Shown in pieces: positions 45,148 to 53,861 of a stretch of DNA of 64,000 bases. Both the position numbers and the translations under genes were made by a program. Position 1 is the stretch's first letter. Each line of letters opens with the position of its first letter. Source of the stretch: Flavobacterium arcticum (GTDB lineage: Bacteria; Bacteroidota; Bacteroidia; Flavobacteriales; Flavobacteriaceae); contig NZ_CP031188.1 in the NCBI RefSeq assembly GCF_003344925.1, forward strand, positions 1,548,501-1,612,500. The letters run 5' to 3'. Below the pieces are notes generated by a model. It searched no databases. It was not told the DNA's origin and worked only from the letters and a program-made list of their open reading frames with translations.

Positions 45148-45540
45148 CTATAATTTTTTACGCTTGTCTAGCAATTCTGGGTTAGTAATAGGGTTGTTTT
45201 CACCTTTTAACTCGTGATCTATTTTTTCTATCTGGTCGAGTGTATCGTCGATATAAAAAATAAGGTTTGGTACTTTTCGTAGTTGCATTTTTACGCGCTG
45301 CGAAAGGTCGTGTTTTATAAGTGGTGTGTTAGAACGGATAGCCGCCAACAGTTCATCAGCCTTATTAGTAGGGAAAATACTAAGATATACCTTTGCTATA
45401 GAAAGGTCGCTAGTAACGTTTACTTTTGATATAGATATGATGAGGTTGCTAATGTTGTTTTTGCGCACCTCGCCCTGAAGGATATCTACTAAATCCTTTT
45501 GCAGTAGTGTGCCTATTTTTTTCTGCCTATTTGTTTCCAT
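45148..45540 (-). CDS. rbfA: Ribosome-binding factor A
   Basis: 130 residues, normal length. The KH-like core is visible: NRQKKIGTLLQKDLVDILQGE, ISISKVNVTSDLSIAKVYLSIFP and LRKVPNLIFYIDDTLDQIEKID. RbfA binds the 30S subunit during late 16S rRNA maturation. It shares an operon with the FtsX-like permease (9-base gap). A -7 box ends only 4 nt before the start codon. Confidence 0.94.
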   Translation of the reverse strand: METNRQKKIGTLLQKDLVDILQGEVRKNNISNLIISISKVNVTSDLSIAKVYLSIFPTNKADELLAAIRSNTPLIKHDLSQRVKMQLRKVPNLIFYIDDTLDQIEKIDHELKGENNPITNPELLDKRKKL

Positions 45541-45544
45541 GGTA

Positions 45545-45552
45545 CAAAAGTA
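45545..45552 (-). promoter_or_regulatory. Candidate -7 box abutting the rbfA start
   Basis: Minus-strand TACTTTTG (plus CAAAAGTA), 4 nt from the start codon; implies a leaderless or nearly leaderless transcript. Confidence 0.45.
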
Positions 45553-45619
45553 CTCAATTTATGGTTTCAGGTTTACAGTTACTTGTGTAAAGTTGCATTA
45601 TAGACCTGTAATATACTAA

Positions 45620-46021
45620 TTATGCTATCTCTTGGCACAGTTCTATTAGTACACCATTAGTGCCTTTTGGGTGTAAAAAAGCTACCATTTTATTGTCGGC
45701 TCCTTTTTTAGGTGTTTCGTTTAGTACTATAAAGCCTTCGTTTTTAAGTCGGGCTATTTCGCTAATAATATCTTCTACGTCAAAGGCTATATGGTGTATA
45801 CCTTCGCCTTTTTTTTCTAAAAATTTAGCAATAGGGCTATCGGGGTTAGTGGCTTCTAGTAGTTCTATCTTGTTAGGACCATTCATAAAGAAAGAGGTCT
45901 TTACCCCTTCGCTTGCTACTTCTTCCATTTTATAAGCTGGTGCACCAAATAGTTTTTCAAATAACTGGTTAGATGTTTCAAGGTCTTTTACGGCGATGCC
46001 TATATGTTCTATTTTTCTCAT
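45620..46021 (-). CDS. mce: Methylmalonyl-CoA epimerase
   Basis: 133 residues, vicinal-oxygen-chelate fold. The metal ligands are H6 in IEHIGIAVKDL, a His in GEGIHHIAFDVED, and the terminal Glu in GVLIELCQ. It interconverts the S and R epimers of methylmalonyl-CoA between propionyl-CoA carboxylase and the mutase. No mutase gene is within the window. 79 bases upstream of rbfA on the same strand. Confidence 0.92.
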   Translation of the reverse strand: MRKIEHIGIAVKDLETSNQLFEKLFGAPAYKMEEVASEGVKTSFFMNGPNKIELLEATNPDSPIAKFLEKKGEGIHHIAFDVEDIISEIARLKNEGFIVLNETPKKGADNKMVAFLHPKGTNGVLIELCQEIA

Positions 46022-46209
46022 AATGTTGTTTTGTGTACAATGTGTAAAAATAGTGATTTTACTATGTATGGTATAAAAAGCGCCAACAAATACTAACGAA
46101 TTATTAATTTATTACCGTTAAATTTATCATAAATGTTTTAAATATAATGGTTAAGCTATTTTTAAACCTTTAGTTTTATCAAAACTGCTACGAATTTTAA
46201 TATTTTTTA

Positions 46210-47208
46210 ATGGATTTTACTAACCCGTTGGTGTACGGAGTACCTTGTTTTTTAGGCTTAATTCTTCTTGAATTGAGTTACAGTAAACTTACAACCCGAA
46301 AAAAACTTTATAATTGGAAAGACCTTGCCTCTAGTGTTAGTATAGGTTTAGGCTCTGCTGTGCTTGCGGCTTTGCTAAAAACGGTTACGGCTATTGTTAT
46401 TTTTACCTTTGTGTATGATGTTTTTAACCCAATGGTAGACGGTGTGCGTACTAATATATTTGGTTGGGAGTCTTTTGGGTATGCTTGGTATATATGGTTA
46501 TTATGCCAGCTTGCCGATGATTTTAGCTACTATTGGTTTCATAGACAAAACCACATGGTTCGGTTTTTTTGGGCAGCACATATAGTACATCATTCTTCGC
46601 ACCAATTTAATTTAGGTACAGCGGTGCGCAACGGCTGGTTTACTTTGTTTTACAAGCCCTTCTTTTATATGTGGATTGTTGCAATAGGTTTTCCTCCCGA
46701 AATGCTTTTAGTGTGTTTAGGTATAGAGTCGTTATGGCAGTTTCAACTACACTCGGTATATGTACCAAAACTGGGCTTTATAGAAAAAATATTTAATACG
46801 CATAGAATGCACCAAGTACACCACTCTAAAAACTTAGAGTATATGGATAAAAACCATGGTGGGTTTCTTAATGCTTTCGATAAACTGTTTGGTACTTTTA
46901 AAGACTATGACGAAAATATTGATATAGAATATGGTGTTACTTCTCCGCCTAACTCTTATAATCCTTATGTGATATTAACCCATGAGTATGCTAATATTTG
47001 GCAGGACATGAAAAAGTCGAAAAACTGGAAGCATAAGTTTATGTACATTTTTGGTCCGCCTGGTTGGAGCCATGATGGGAGTACCAAAACGGTAAAGCAA
47101 ATGCGTAAAGAACTGAAGCAATTGAATTATGCTAATGAATCGCCTAAAGAGTCGTGTACAGCTCGATTTAAAACATCTGAGCCAGAACATAACTCTGTTG
47201 GTATATAA
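46210..47208 (+). CDS. Fatty acid hydroxylase / sterol desaturase-family membrane protein
   Basis: 332 residues with four to five membrane helices in the first 180. The di-iron histidine clusters are all present: H111-x3-H115 (HRQNH), H124-x2-HH (HIVHH), and H198, H201, H204-H205 (HRMHQVHH). The family inserts oxygen or double bonds into lipids; bacterial members act on fatty acids, carotenoids or hopanoids. The substrate here is unknown. Its stop codon lies inside a perfect palindromic terminator. Confidence 0.9.
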   Translation: MDFTNPLVYGVPCFLGLILLELSYSKLTTRKKLYNWKDLASSVSIGLGSAVLAALLKTVTAIVIFTFVYDVFNPMVDGVRTNIFGWESFGYAWYIWLLCQLADDFSYYWFHRQNHMVRFFWAAHIVHHSSHQFNLGTAVRNGWFTLFYKPFFYMWIVAIGFPPEMLLVCLGIESLWQFQLHSVYVPKLGFIEKIFNTHRMHQVHHSKNLEYMDKNHGGFLNAFDKLFGTFKDYDENIDIEYGVTSPPNSYNPYVILTHEYANIWQDMKKSKNWKHKFMYIFGPPGWSHDGSTKTVKQMRKELKQLNYANESPKESCTARFKTSEPEHNSVGI

Positions 47209-47247
47209 AAACAAACCCCTGTAGTACTACAGGGGTTTGTTTTTATA
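47204..47247. terminator. Perfect 22-bp palindromic terminator shared by convergent genes
   Basis: 47204-47225 and 47226-47247 are exact reverse complements with no loop base, with A5 and T5 near the ends. The stop codon of the desaturase-family gene (47206-47208) is part of the left arm. Confidence 0.9.
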
Positions 47248-47253
47248 CTTGTT

Positions 47254-48096
47254 TTAATTTTCTATGCTAGGCATAGTATTCCATATACCTGTTGCAGCAG
47301 TTTCTGTTACATATAGTGAAAAATCTTTTGGTTTTCTACCCAGTACCTTTTCTATATCATTCGTTATTTCTGAGTTTCTTTCATCGCCTAATACTTCGGT
47401 AAACAAATAGTTTATTAGCCAAATAACATCGGCAGGTACTTCTTGTTGTTGCATTACTTGTGTGTAAGCCTCGAGAGTAACAGATATAAAAGTAATATCT
47501 CTTTTGGTAGCTGTGGCAATTTCGGTTACAACCTCTTTAAAGGTTAGGGTTCTTGTTCCTGTAAGTTCATAAATTTCGCCATTATGTTTATCATGTAATA
47601 ATGCTGCAACTGCCACATCGGCAATATCTTTAGTGTCTACATAGGGTACTTCAGCATCGGGTTGAGGTAGTGCTACTAGCCCCGCCTGTAGTGGTTCGAG
47701 TAAAAAGCTTTCGCTAAAATTTTGATTAAACCAACTGGCTCTTACTATAGTATAGTCAATACCCGAATTGATGACTACTTGTTCGCAAAGCTCGGCTTCT
47801 CGTTCTCCTTTACCCGATAGTAGTACCATTTTTTTGACACTGCTTTTTTGTGCTTGTTTGGTTAATGCCTCTATAGCCTCCAGCGCTCCAGGGACTGCTA
47901 AGTCTGGCTGAAAGGTAATGTACATTTTTTCTATTCCTTCCATCACGGTTGCCCATGTTTCTGGTTTTTCCCAGTCGAATGCTGGTGTTGCACTGCGCGA
48001 GCCAATTCTTATGTTGTGCCCTAATTGTTGTAGTCGTTGTGCTACTCTACTTCCTGTTTTTCCAGTTCCGCCAATTACTAAAATGTTAGTGTTCAT
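47254..48096 (-). CDS. NmrA-family NAD(P)-binding protein
   Basis: 280 residues. A Rossmann motif ILVIGGTGKTGSRVAQRL (5-22) starts an NmrA/atypical SDR fold, continued by KMVLLSGKGEREAE and YTIVRASWFNQNFSESF. The Tyr-x3-Lys active site of classical SDRs is missing, as usual for NmrA-like redox sensors and quinone reductases. First or second gene of a minus-strand group with a small membrane protein and an AraC regulator. Confidence 0.87.
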   Translation of the reverse strand: MNTNILVIGGTGKTGSRVAQRLQQLGHNIRIGSRSATPAFDWEKPETWATVMEGIEKMYITFQPDLAVPGALEAIEALTKQAQKSSVKKMVLLSGKGEREAELCEQVVINSGIDYTIVRASWFNQNFSESFLLEPLQAGLVALPQPDAEVPYVDTKDIADVAVAALLHDKHNGEIYELTGTRTLTFKEVVTEIATATKRDITFISVTLEAYTQVMQQQEVPADVIWLINYLFTEVLGDERNSEITNDIEKVLGRKPKDFSLYVTETAATGIWNTMPSIEN

Positions 48097-48134
48097 TTTC
48101 TTGCTGTTTAAATGATTAATGATAAATGTGTTTG

Positions 48135-48521
48135 TTATAGTTTTTTAGTTTTCCATATTCTTTTGCTAAGCACAACAATTAAGAGGTACTCAATAACAAT
48201 TAGCCAAAAAGCAATAGATATAAAGAACTCGATATAAGTGCCACCATTTGGTATAATGAGTAAGGGCACGGTAAGAGTGGCGTCTAGTACAGTGCTTGTA
48301 AATAGCATAATCAATCCTGTTTTAATACCAGAAGTGTTTGTGTATGTTGAAAAGTAAGATTTTGAGACTATACCAACTATGGGTATAAGCGCAATAGATA
48401 ATATGATGTTTGCTTGTAGGTCTAAATCGTTTAATAGAGGAGCGTAATAGGATAACGTAAATATGGTAACACCTAAAACCCATATGATAATTCCTGATGC
48501 GATGGCTCTGATAGTTTTCAT
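48135..48521 (-). CDS. Small four-helix membrane protein
   Basis: 128 residues from MKTIRAIASG (48521); an upstream in-frame ATG at 48560 would add 13 polar residues and is less likely. Four hydrophobic helices (IASGIIIWVLGVTIFTLSYYA, NIILSIALIPIVGIVS, GLIMLFTSTVLDATLTVPLLI, FFISIAFWLIVIEYLLIVVL). I recognise no family. It lies between the NmrA-like gene and the AraC regulator on the same strand. Confidence 0.65.
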   Translation of the reverse strand: MKTIRAIASGIIIWVLGVTIFTLSYYAPLLNDLDLQANIILSIALIPIVGIVSKSYFSTYTNTSGIKTGLIMLFTSTVLDATLTVPLLIIPNGGTYIEFFISIAFWLIVIEYLLIVVLSKRIWKTKKL

Positions 48522-48612
48522 GTTTTTTATTTTTGAATAATTACATGGCAAAACTACCACCTAGCTATAGGGGCTATTTATCGTAAAAGGAGTATGATTT
48601 ATTCGAAAAGGA

Positions 48613-49470
48613 TTATTTTTTTATTTGACTGGGGCGGTAACCAAACTTTTTGGCAAAAGCATTAGAGAAAGAGCTAAGGCTATCATAACCTACATGCCAA
48701 GCGGCTTCTTGTACTGTTGCTTCTTCATTACGAATCATTTGGTGGGCTATAGTAAGCCGTTCGTTTTGTAAATATTTAAAAACAGGAGTGCCAAAGAGTT
48801 CTTTAAAGTTTTTTTTGAGCTTAAAGGTGTTTAGCCCTATTTCTTTAGAAAGTTCTGATAGTGAGGGCGGATTGTTAAGGTTTTTAAATAAAATTTCTTT
48901 AGCAAGATAGAGTTTCTCACGTTCAGATTCGTTTATGCTCTGATTGTCCTGTTGTGATAGCTGCCCGAAAAAATGAGAGAGTAGCGCTGTAATTTGGCTT
49001 CTAAAAAACATCATTTTGGTTTTGCCTTCATACTGAATGTTGAATAACGATTGTATGATGTTTTCCATTTCGGGAGTCATAAAAAATCGAGGACCTTCTA
49101 CATAATGGTCTTTAGGGTGTACTAACTGGTGGAGTAAGCTAGAAAAAATTTCGCCCTCTGCATTGGGTAAGTTATCTAGGTTTTTAATGCTAGTGGCTAC
49201 TACAATGCATTGCAAAGGTTTACTGGGCGATACTGTGTGTGCAAATTCTACTTTTTCATCTGCATAAAAAGCAAGTGTTAATCCTTTAGTATTACTGTAT
49301 AGCTGTTCTTTACCATTATATTTTACAGATAAATCTACATTGCCCGAGCCATAAAAAGCCACACCAATAAGAGGTTCTTCAAAACAACAGGCATCTGTCG
49401 TTGGTTTGTCGGCAGAGGCGACTTCTACCAATATGGTAAAATCGTTAATATGTATTATATCTCTTGTCAC
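48613..49470 (-). CDS. AraC-family transcriptional regulator
   Basis: 285 residues. The C-terminal 100 hold two helix-turn-helix motifs of the AraC/XylS type (PPSLSELSKEIGLNTFKLKKNFKELFG; then VQEAAWHVGYDSLSSFSNAFAKKFGYRPSQ, given here in pieces). The N-terminal 170 residues form a cupin-like sensing region with no obvious ligand motif, as in the PchR/YSxT-type regulators of Bacteroidota. It probably controls the two genes downstream and may control the divergent gene at 49664. Confidence 0.9.
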   Translation of the reverse strand: MTRDIIHINDFTILVEVASADKPTTDACCFEEPLIGVAFYGSGNVDLSVKYNGKEQLYSNTKGLTLAFYADEKVEFAHTVSPSKPLQCIVVATSIKNLDNLPNAEGEIFSSLLHQLVHPKDHYVEGPRFFMTPEMENIIQSLFNIQYEGKTKMMFFRSQITALLSHFFGQLSQQDNQSINESEREKLYLAKEILFKNLNNPPSLSELSKEIGLNTFKLKKNFKELFGTPVFKYLQNERLTIAHQMIRNEEATVQEAAWHVGYDSLSSFSNAFAKKFGYRPSQIKK

Positions 49471-49560
49471 TAGTAGTGTGTAATGGTACAGAGCGAATTT
49501 AGTGAAAAGTAATTAAAGAGTATTTGCCATAACTTTTATTATTTATTTCATAGGCTAACT

Positions 49561-49608
49561 GCTTTAAGTTTATGTAAAGCAATAAAAAATACCTGTATGT
49601 AGGTATTT
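49561..49608. promoter_or_regulatory. Inverted repeats between the AraC regulator and the gene at 49664
   Basis: Two small inverted repeats: GCTTTA...TAAAGC (49561-49580) and AAATACCT-GTATGT-AGGTATTT (49587-49608). They could be an operator, or the second a weak attenuator in the leader of the 49664 gene. Confidence 0.35.
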
Positions 49609-49663
49609 ATATTATTTTAAAAATCACTTACTTAGTAGTTCTAAATCATAACAACTAAAAAAC

Positions 49664-51304
49664 ATGAAAAAAAGTGAATCGATATTTATAGCCGGATTAG
49701 AAAATAAAGGCTTTAATAGCAATTTTTTTAATGAGATTGCAGCAGAACTAGAAATAGGAGTTGCTGCTACTGATGATAAACTGACAGAGTTTAAAGTAGA
49801 GCAAAAAATAGCAAACCTTGATGCTAGTTCAGAGTTTAGTTTTGGGGGTTTTGTAAATTCTAATTCTAAAGTAAGATCGTTAAAAACATACTATATGGCA
49901 GCATTGCTGTCTAACCGTTATAAACCACTAATGGGTAGTAATGGCGAAGTATTAGCTTTAAGAAGGTACGGAATAGGATTTGCCTTAACGCTAGATGTTA
50001 AAGATGTAGAAACAAAAATAAATGCTAATTATGGTATTGTAGCTGCAGCTGGCGCTTTAGACCTTTCTAGAGTGTCTTATAAAATATCGGTATATGGTGT
50101 TTTAACACCCGAACTTACACAGTATTTGCCAGAACAAGAAGGTGATTTTACGAATGATATTTTCCTTAAAATTCAAGATTTTTTCGGGAAGGCTAAAGAG
50201 CATATAGGTAATATGCCCCAAGCAGCATTATATCCTATAGAAATAATAAAAAATACTCAAATAGTTCCTGATAAGTCCAATACTAAATCAATTTACTATG
50301 CAGCCCGCGCTATTGCATCTCACAAAAGCCTATCAGAATCTATAAAGCTATATCAAGAAAAAAAGCTGAATATAAATGATAACGTAATTCAATTTATGTA
50401 CAGCTATTTTGGTATTAAAGATGCCTATGTAACCCCATCAGTAACACAAAGACAAGATGCTACTAAATGGATTTCGGGTAACTATAATAAAGTAGAGAAT
50501 ACTGCCACAGATACTGCATGGGTAGAAATAGACTCGGCATATACATATAGCCTTAACGAAGATAGTAAGTATAAGCCTCATCCTGTTCCTGCAAACTGGG
50601 CAGAAGCGCCAAAAGTGCTAGAAGATGAAAATTTTGAAATTAGTGCGAATTACTCTTCTGAGATTAAAATTGGAGCAATGCTAAATGCATCATCAGAGTT
50701 TAATACCTATACACTAGGTAGACGCATTGTACATTATATGGATACTAATGATAACGCCGACACGGGAAGTAAAGTGATAGAAACGCGTTATGGTGTGGGT
50801 ATTCGTGTAATAATGAAAATCTCTAATACCGAGTTTGGTACAGATGTTAGTTTTGCGAGCATTGGTGCTATTGCAGAGTTGAGTTTAGGAAACGTTGAAT
50901 ATGAAATTTCAGGGATAGGTATTAGTGATAGCGATTTGATTAAATTACTACCCGTGCCTCAAAATATAAACCAGAGCACCTTTAGTGAGATTAATAAAAC
51001 AATCGAAACACTAAAAACCAAAATTTCAGGTATGGATCCTGCCGATTTTGAACCACAGGCACTGCGTATAAGGGTAGAAGAGCCTGAAAATGTAGACCCT
51101 ACGCTCTATGCACAATCTACTGCTTTTGCATACAATAATATAAAAGAGAAAGAAAGGCTTGATGAAACACTTAGTAAGGCCAAATCATTAGGGCTATTAG
51201 AAGAGCCAATAAAAGAGGTGTATAAAGATTTAGGAATTGAGGGTAACGATAGACCAAGACGATCTGATAGACTAGAGGCTATAGAGTGGCTAGAGTTTGA
51301 ATAG
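49664..51304 (+). CDS. Internally duplicated protein of unknown function
   Basis: 546 residues without a signal peptide or membrane helix. Two copies of one domain can be aligned by eye: residues about 55-170 (SSEFSFGGFVNSN..., RRYGIGFALTLDVKDVE, LDLSRVSYKISVYGVLTPEL) and about 340-455 (SSEFNTYTLGRRI..., TRYGVGIRVIMKISNTE, LSLGNVEYEISGIGISDSDL). Each copy is beta-rich, ends with a Tyr-x-Ile-Ser-x-x-Gly strand, and is followed by a helical segment. The N-terminal 50 residues and the acidic C-terminus are unique. No family is recognised. It is a single gene with no obvious partner. Confidence 0.75.
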   Translation: MKKSESIFIAGLENKGFNSNFFNEIAAELEIGVAATDDKLTEFKVEQKIANLDASSEFSFGGFVNSNSKVRSLKTYYMAALLSNRYKPLMGSNGEVLALRRYGIGFALTLDVKDVETKINANYGIVAAAGALDLSRVSYKISVYGVLTPELTQYLPEQEGDFTNDIFLKIQDFFGKAKEHIGNMPQAALYPIEIIKNTQIVPDKSNTKSIYYAARAIASHKSLSESIKLYQEKKLNINDNVIQFMYSYFGIKDAYVTPSVTQRQDATKWISGNYNKVENTATDTAWVEIDSAYTYSLNEDSKYKPHPVPANWAEAPKVLEDENFEISANYSSEIKIGAMLNASSEFNTYTLGRRIVHYMDTNDNADTGSKVIETRYGVGIRVIMKISNTEFGTDVSFASIGAIAELSLGNVEYEISGIGISDSDLIKLLPVPQNINQSTFSEINKTIETLKTKISGMDPADFEPQALRIRVEEPENVDPTLYAQSTAFAYNNIKEKERLDETLSKAKSLGLLEEPIKEVYKDLGIEGNDRPRRSDRLEAIEWLEFE

Positions 51305-51368
51305 AAAGAATGAATAATTGATTTATTATTTTAATACCCAAGCTTTACCGTTTTGTAAGGTTTGGGCA

Positions 51369-52145
51369 TTAATTTTTACCCTCTTTCTCATTTAGATATT
51401 TCCAGTAACGTTTAGGTACATGCTGTAGGTGTAGTTTCATGTTTTTGCGTGCAGGAATGTTAGTGCTGTTAAAATAATCTTTCCAAAGCAACGATGCTAG
51501 TTCCTCGCCTTTATCGGTTAGTTCTAATGGCAGATTAACTTTACTAGTGTCTAATTCTGATACAAAATCATAGGTAATTTCGGTAACGGTGTGCAGGTCA
51601 TAGTAAAGTCCATATTTTCGTTTTACATCATATATAATCCATTGCTGGTCGGCATAGCGGTTTTTAAAAAAAGGAATAATTAATGGTAGCACATTAAAAT
51701 CAGGTTCTACGGGTGCATAATACATCCCGTCGGCAGTTTTTTGGAATCGAATAAAAGCTTTCATTCTATGGCGTTCTCTACCTACTTTTTTTACTATTTG
51801 AGATACTGCTATAACATAGGGGTTGCCATAGTTTTTTTCGGCACCTTTTGGGTTGTCAAAAATATAACAGGCAAAATCAAATAAATCCTGAAAGGTTTGC
51901 GGCTGTTCTGATAAGTAAGCAACATAAAACTGTTTTAACCATTCTGGCGATAGCTTTTTTTGTAAGCCATTCCATACCCGCTTTGCTTTTACTTCATTGT
52001 TTATTATGGTAACCGTTTCTTGCAGCATAGTAGGCTGATGCAGTTTTTGCCACACCAGCTGTACCGCTTGTGGTTTTTGTTCATAAAATTCAAAAATAGC
52101 GGTAAGTAGCCCTTCTAGTGAGCCGTCAAAAACATAAGTAACCAT
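51369..52145 (-). CDS. Putative DNA metabolism protein, TIGR03915 family
   Basis: 258 residues. The start TYVFDGSLEGLLTAIFEFYEQKPQAV matches the TIGR03915 domain (DUF4130), and the middle segment MKAFIRFQKTADGMYYAPVEPDFNVLPLI with FFKNRYADQQWIIYDVKRKYGLYYD is the family core, related to DNA glycosylase-like proteins. It begins 2 bases after the stop of the radical SAM gene, so the two are co-transcribed and probably co-translated. This pairing is the known context of the family; the reaction is not established. Confidence 0.88.
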   Translation of the reverse strand: MVTYVFDGSLEGLLTAIFEFYEQKPQAVQLVWQKLHQPTMLQETVTIINNEVKAKRVWNGLQKKLSPEWLKQFYVAYLSEQPQTFQDLFDFACYIFDNPKGAEKNYGNPYVIAVSQIVKKVGRERHRMKAFIRFQKTADGMYYAPVEPDFNVLPLIIPFFKNRYADQQWIIYDVKRKYGLYYDLHTVTEITYDFVSELDTSKVNLPLELTDKGEELASLLWKDYFNSTNIPARKNMKLHLQHVPKRYWKYLNEKEGKN

Positions 52146-52147
52146 AA

Positions 52148-53410
52148 TTAAAACAGACTTAATTGATTTTGAGGGGTTTTTAGGTATTTACTAGTACTCT
52201 CGGCAAGTATTATGTTCTTTATATGCAGGGCATCAGGCTCATTTATTAGATAAGTGCTATCGGCACAGCGAATAAAATGCTTGGCGCGGTTGTAGGCAAC
52301 ACCTATTTTTTGGAGCTGATGGCTGCGTAGTTTGCCAAACTTGCGTGCCTGTACTATTTTTTGTGCTGACCGAACGCCAATACCTGGTATACGCATAATC
52401 ATCTTATAATCGGCGGTATTAATATCTATAGGGAAATGCTCCATGTTACGCAGCGCCCAGCTTAGCTTTGGGTCAATATCAGTGTCTAAGTGTGGGTTTT
52501 TGGGGTTTAGTAGTTCTTGTACGTTAAATCCATAAAAACGCATAAGCCAGTCGGTTTGGTATAGCCTGTTTTCGCGTAATAACGGGGGCTGGCTGCCTAT
52601 TATAGGCATTCTAGTATCATAACTTATAGGTATGTACCCAGAGTAATACACTCGCTTTAGGTTAAAGTTGTTGTAGTACTGCGCTGCGCTGTACATAATT
52701 TCCATATCGCTCTCGGGGGTTGCCCCAATAACCATTTGGGTACTTTGCCCTGCGGGTACAAACTTTGGGATGCTTTTTATAAGCCCTGTTTTTTTCTCTT
52801 CTTTATATTGTGTTATGGTGTTTTGTATAAAACCCAAAGGCTTTTTTACATCATCATGCGATTTATCGGGAGCTAATAATTTTAACCCGCTCTCAGTAGG
52901 CATTTCTAGATTAATACTCATCCTGTCGGCATATAGCCCTGCCTCTGTAAGGAGTTCTTCGCTTGCACCAGGTATAGTTTTAAGATGTATGTAGCCATTA
53001 AACCTTTCTTCGATACGCAATTTCTTGACAATGCGCGTTAATCTCTCCATAGTAAAATCGGCATTTTTAAATATACCCGAGCTTAAAAAAAGTCCTTCTA
53101 TATAATTACGACGATAAAAACTCATAGTAAGTTCTACTACTTCATCTACTGTAAAGGCAGCGCGCTTTACATCGTTACTTTTCCGCGATACGCAAAAAGC
53201 ACAGTCATATATACAATGATTAGTGAGTAAAATTTTGAGTAATGATACACACCTGCCATCCTCTGTATAGGTATGGCAAATACCACTACTACTGCTGTCG
53301 CCTATACCTTTATTGGTGTTTTTTCGGTTGCCGCCGCTGCTTGAACACGATACATCATATTTTGCTGCATCGGCAAGTATAGTAAGTTTTTCTCTTATCC
53401 TATCTGACAT
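52148..53410 (-). CDS. Putative DNA modification/repair radical SAM protein, TIGR03916 family
   Basis: 420 residues. The radical SAM cluster motif is C66-x3-C70-x2-C73 (NHCIYDCAFC), preceded by a conserved basic/serine-rich N-terminal segment with GICHTYTEDGRC. The barrel continues with LFLSSGIFKNADFTMERL and the methyl-transfer-like INLEMPTESG. The C-terminus contains a helix-hairpin-helix DNA-binding motif (MRIPGIGVRSAQKIVQARKFG) near 341-365. With its partner it probably acts on damaged or modified DNA; the substrate is unknown. A -7 box lies 16 nt upstream. Confidence 0.9.
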   Translation of the reverse strand: MSDRIREKLTILADAAKYDVSCSSSGGNRKNTNKGIGDSSSSGICHTYTEDGRCVSLLKILLTNHCIYDCAFCVSRKSNDVKRAAFTVDEVVELTMSFYRRNYIEGLFLSSGIFKNADFTMERLTRIVKKLRIEERFNGYIHLKTIPGASEELLTEAGLYADRMSINLEMPTESGLKLLAPDKSHDDVKKPLGFIQNTITQYKEEKKTGLIKSIPKFVPAGQSTQMVIGATPESDMEIMYSAAQYYNNFNLKRVYYSGYIPISYDTRMPIIGSQPPLLRENRLYQTDWLMRFYGFNVQELLNPKNPHLDTDIDPKLSWALRNMEHFPIDINTADYKMIMRIPGIGVRSAQKIVQARKFGKLRSHQLQKIGVAYNRAKHFIRCADSTYLINEPDALHIKNIILAESTSKYLKTPQNQLSLF

Positions 53411-53426
53411 GTGGTATTATTTTCTT

Positions 53427-53434
53427 CAAAAGTA
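53427..53434 (-). promoter_or_regulatory. Candidate -7 box for the radical SAM/TIGR03915 operon
   Basis: Minus-strand TACTTTTG (plus CAAAAGTA), 16 nt from the start codon. Confidence 0.45.
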
Positions 53435-53861
53435 AGAAAATAATCTTATTTAATTATAATTTAATGATTTGGTAAATTTATATGACTAGGGTTTTTTGTT
53501 ATTTAGCTGTTTTATTATGCATGTCATCTATATTATATGGCATATCATCGAATTTAACAGGTGTTCCCAGTTTTCACTAGGTAATTTTACGTGCTTAATA
53601 TAAAAATTAAATAGTATGCGCTGCGAGATTTGATAATTAAAACAAGGATTTTGTTATAAAAATAGATAAATTGTGATTATTTTTTTAAGTGTTTGTTAAA
53701 TAGTTTTGTTATTTTTAATAATGGTGTCAAATTATGATATCGAAGTATAAGTTTTATATTTGCGCTTTATTTAAAAAACTGTAGATTAAGTTTTTAACGC
53801 TCGGGGGGGAGTAGTAAAACACTACTTTCCAATAATATATAAATGGTGTATAACTCAAATT
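53435..53861. other. Long AT-rich leader region of the giant secreted protein gene
   Basis: About 430 bases without a credible gene. It contains the -7 box at 53755-53762 and a GGGGGG run at 53803-53808 in an otherwise AT-rich leader; I see no riboswitch or attenuator that I can name. Confidence 0.5.
53755..53762 (+). promoter_or_regulatory. Candidate -7 box for the giant secreted protein gene
   Basis: TATATTTG matches TAnnTTTG, 99 nt before the ATG at 53862, giving a leader of about 90 nt. Confidence 0.4.
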
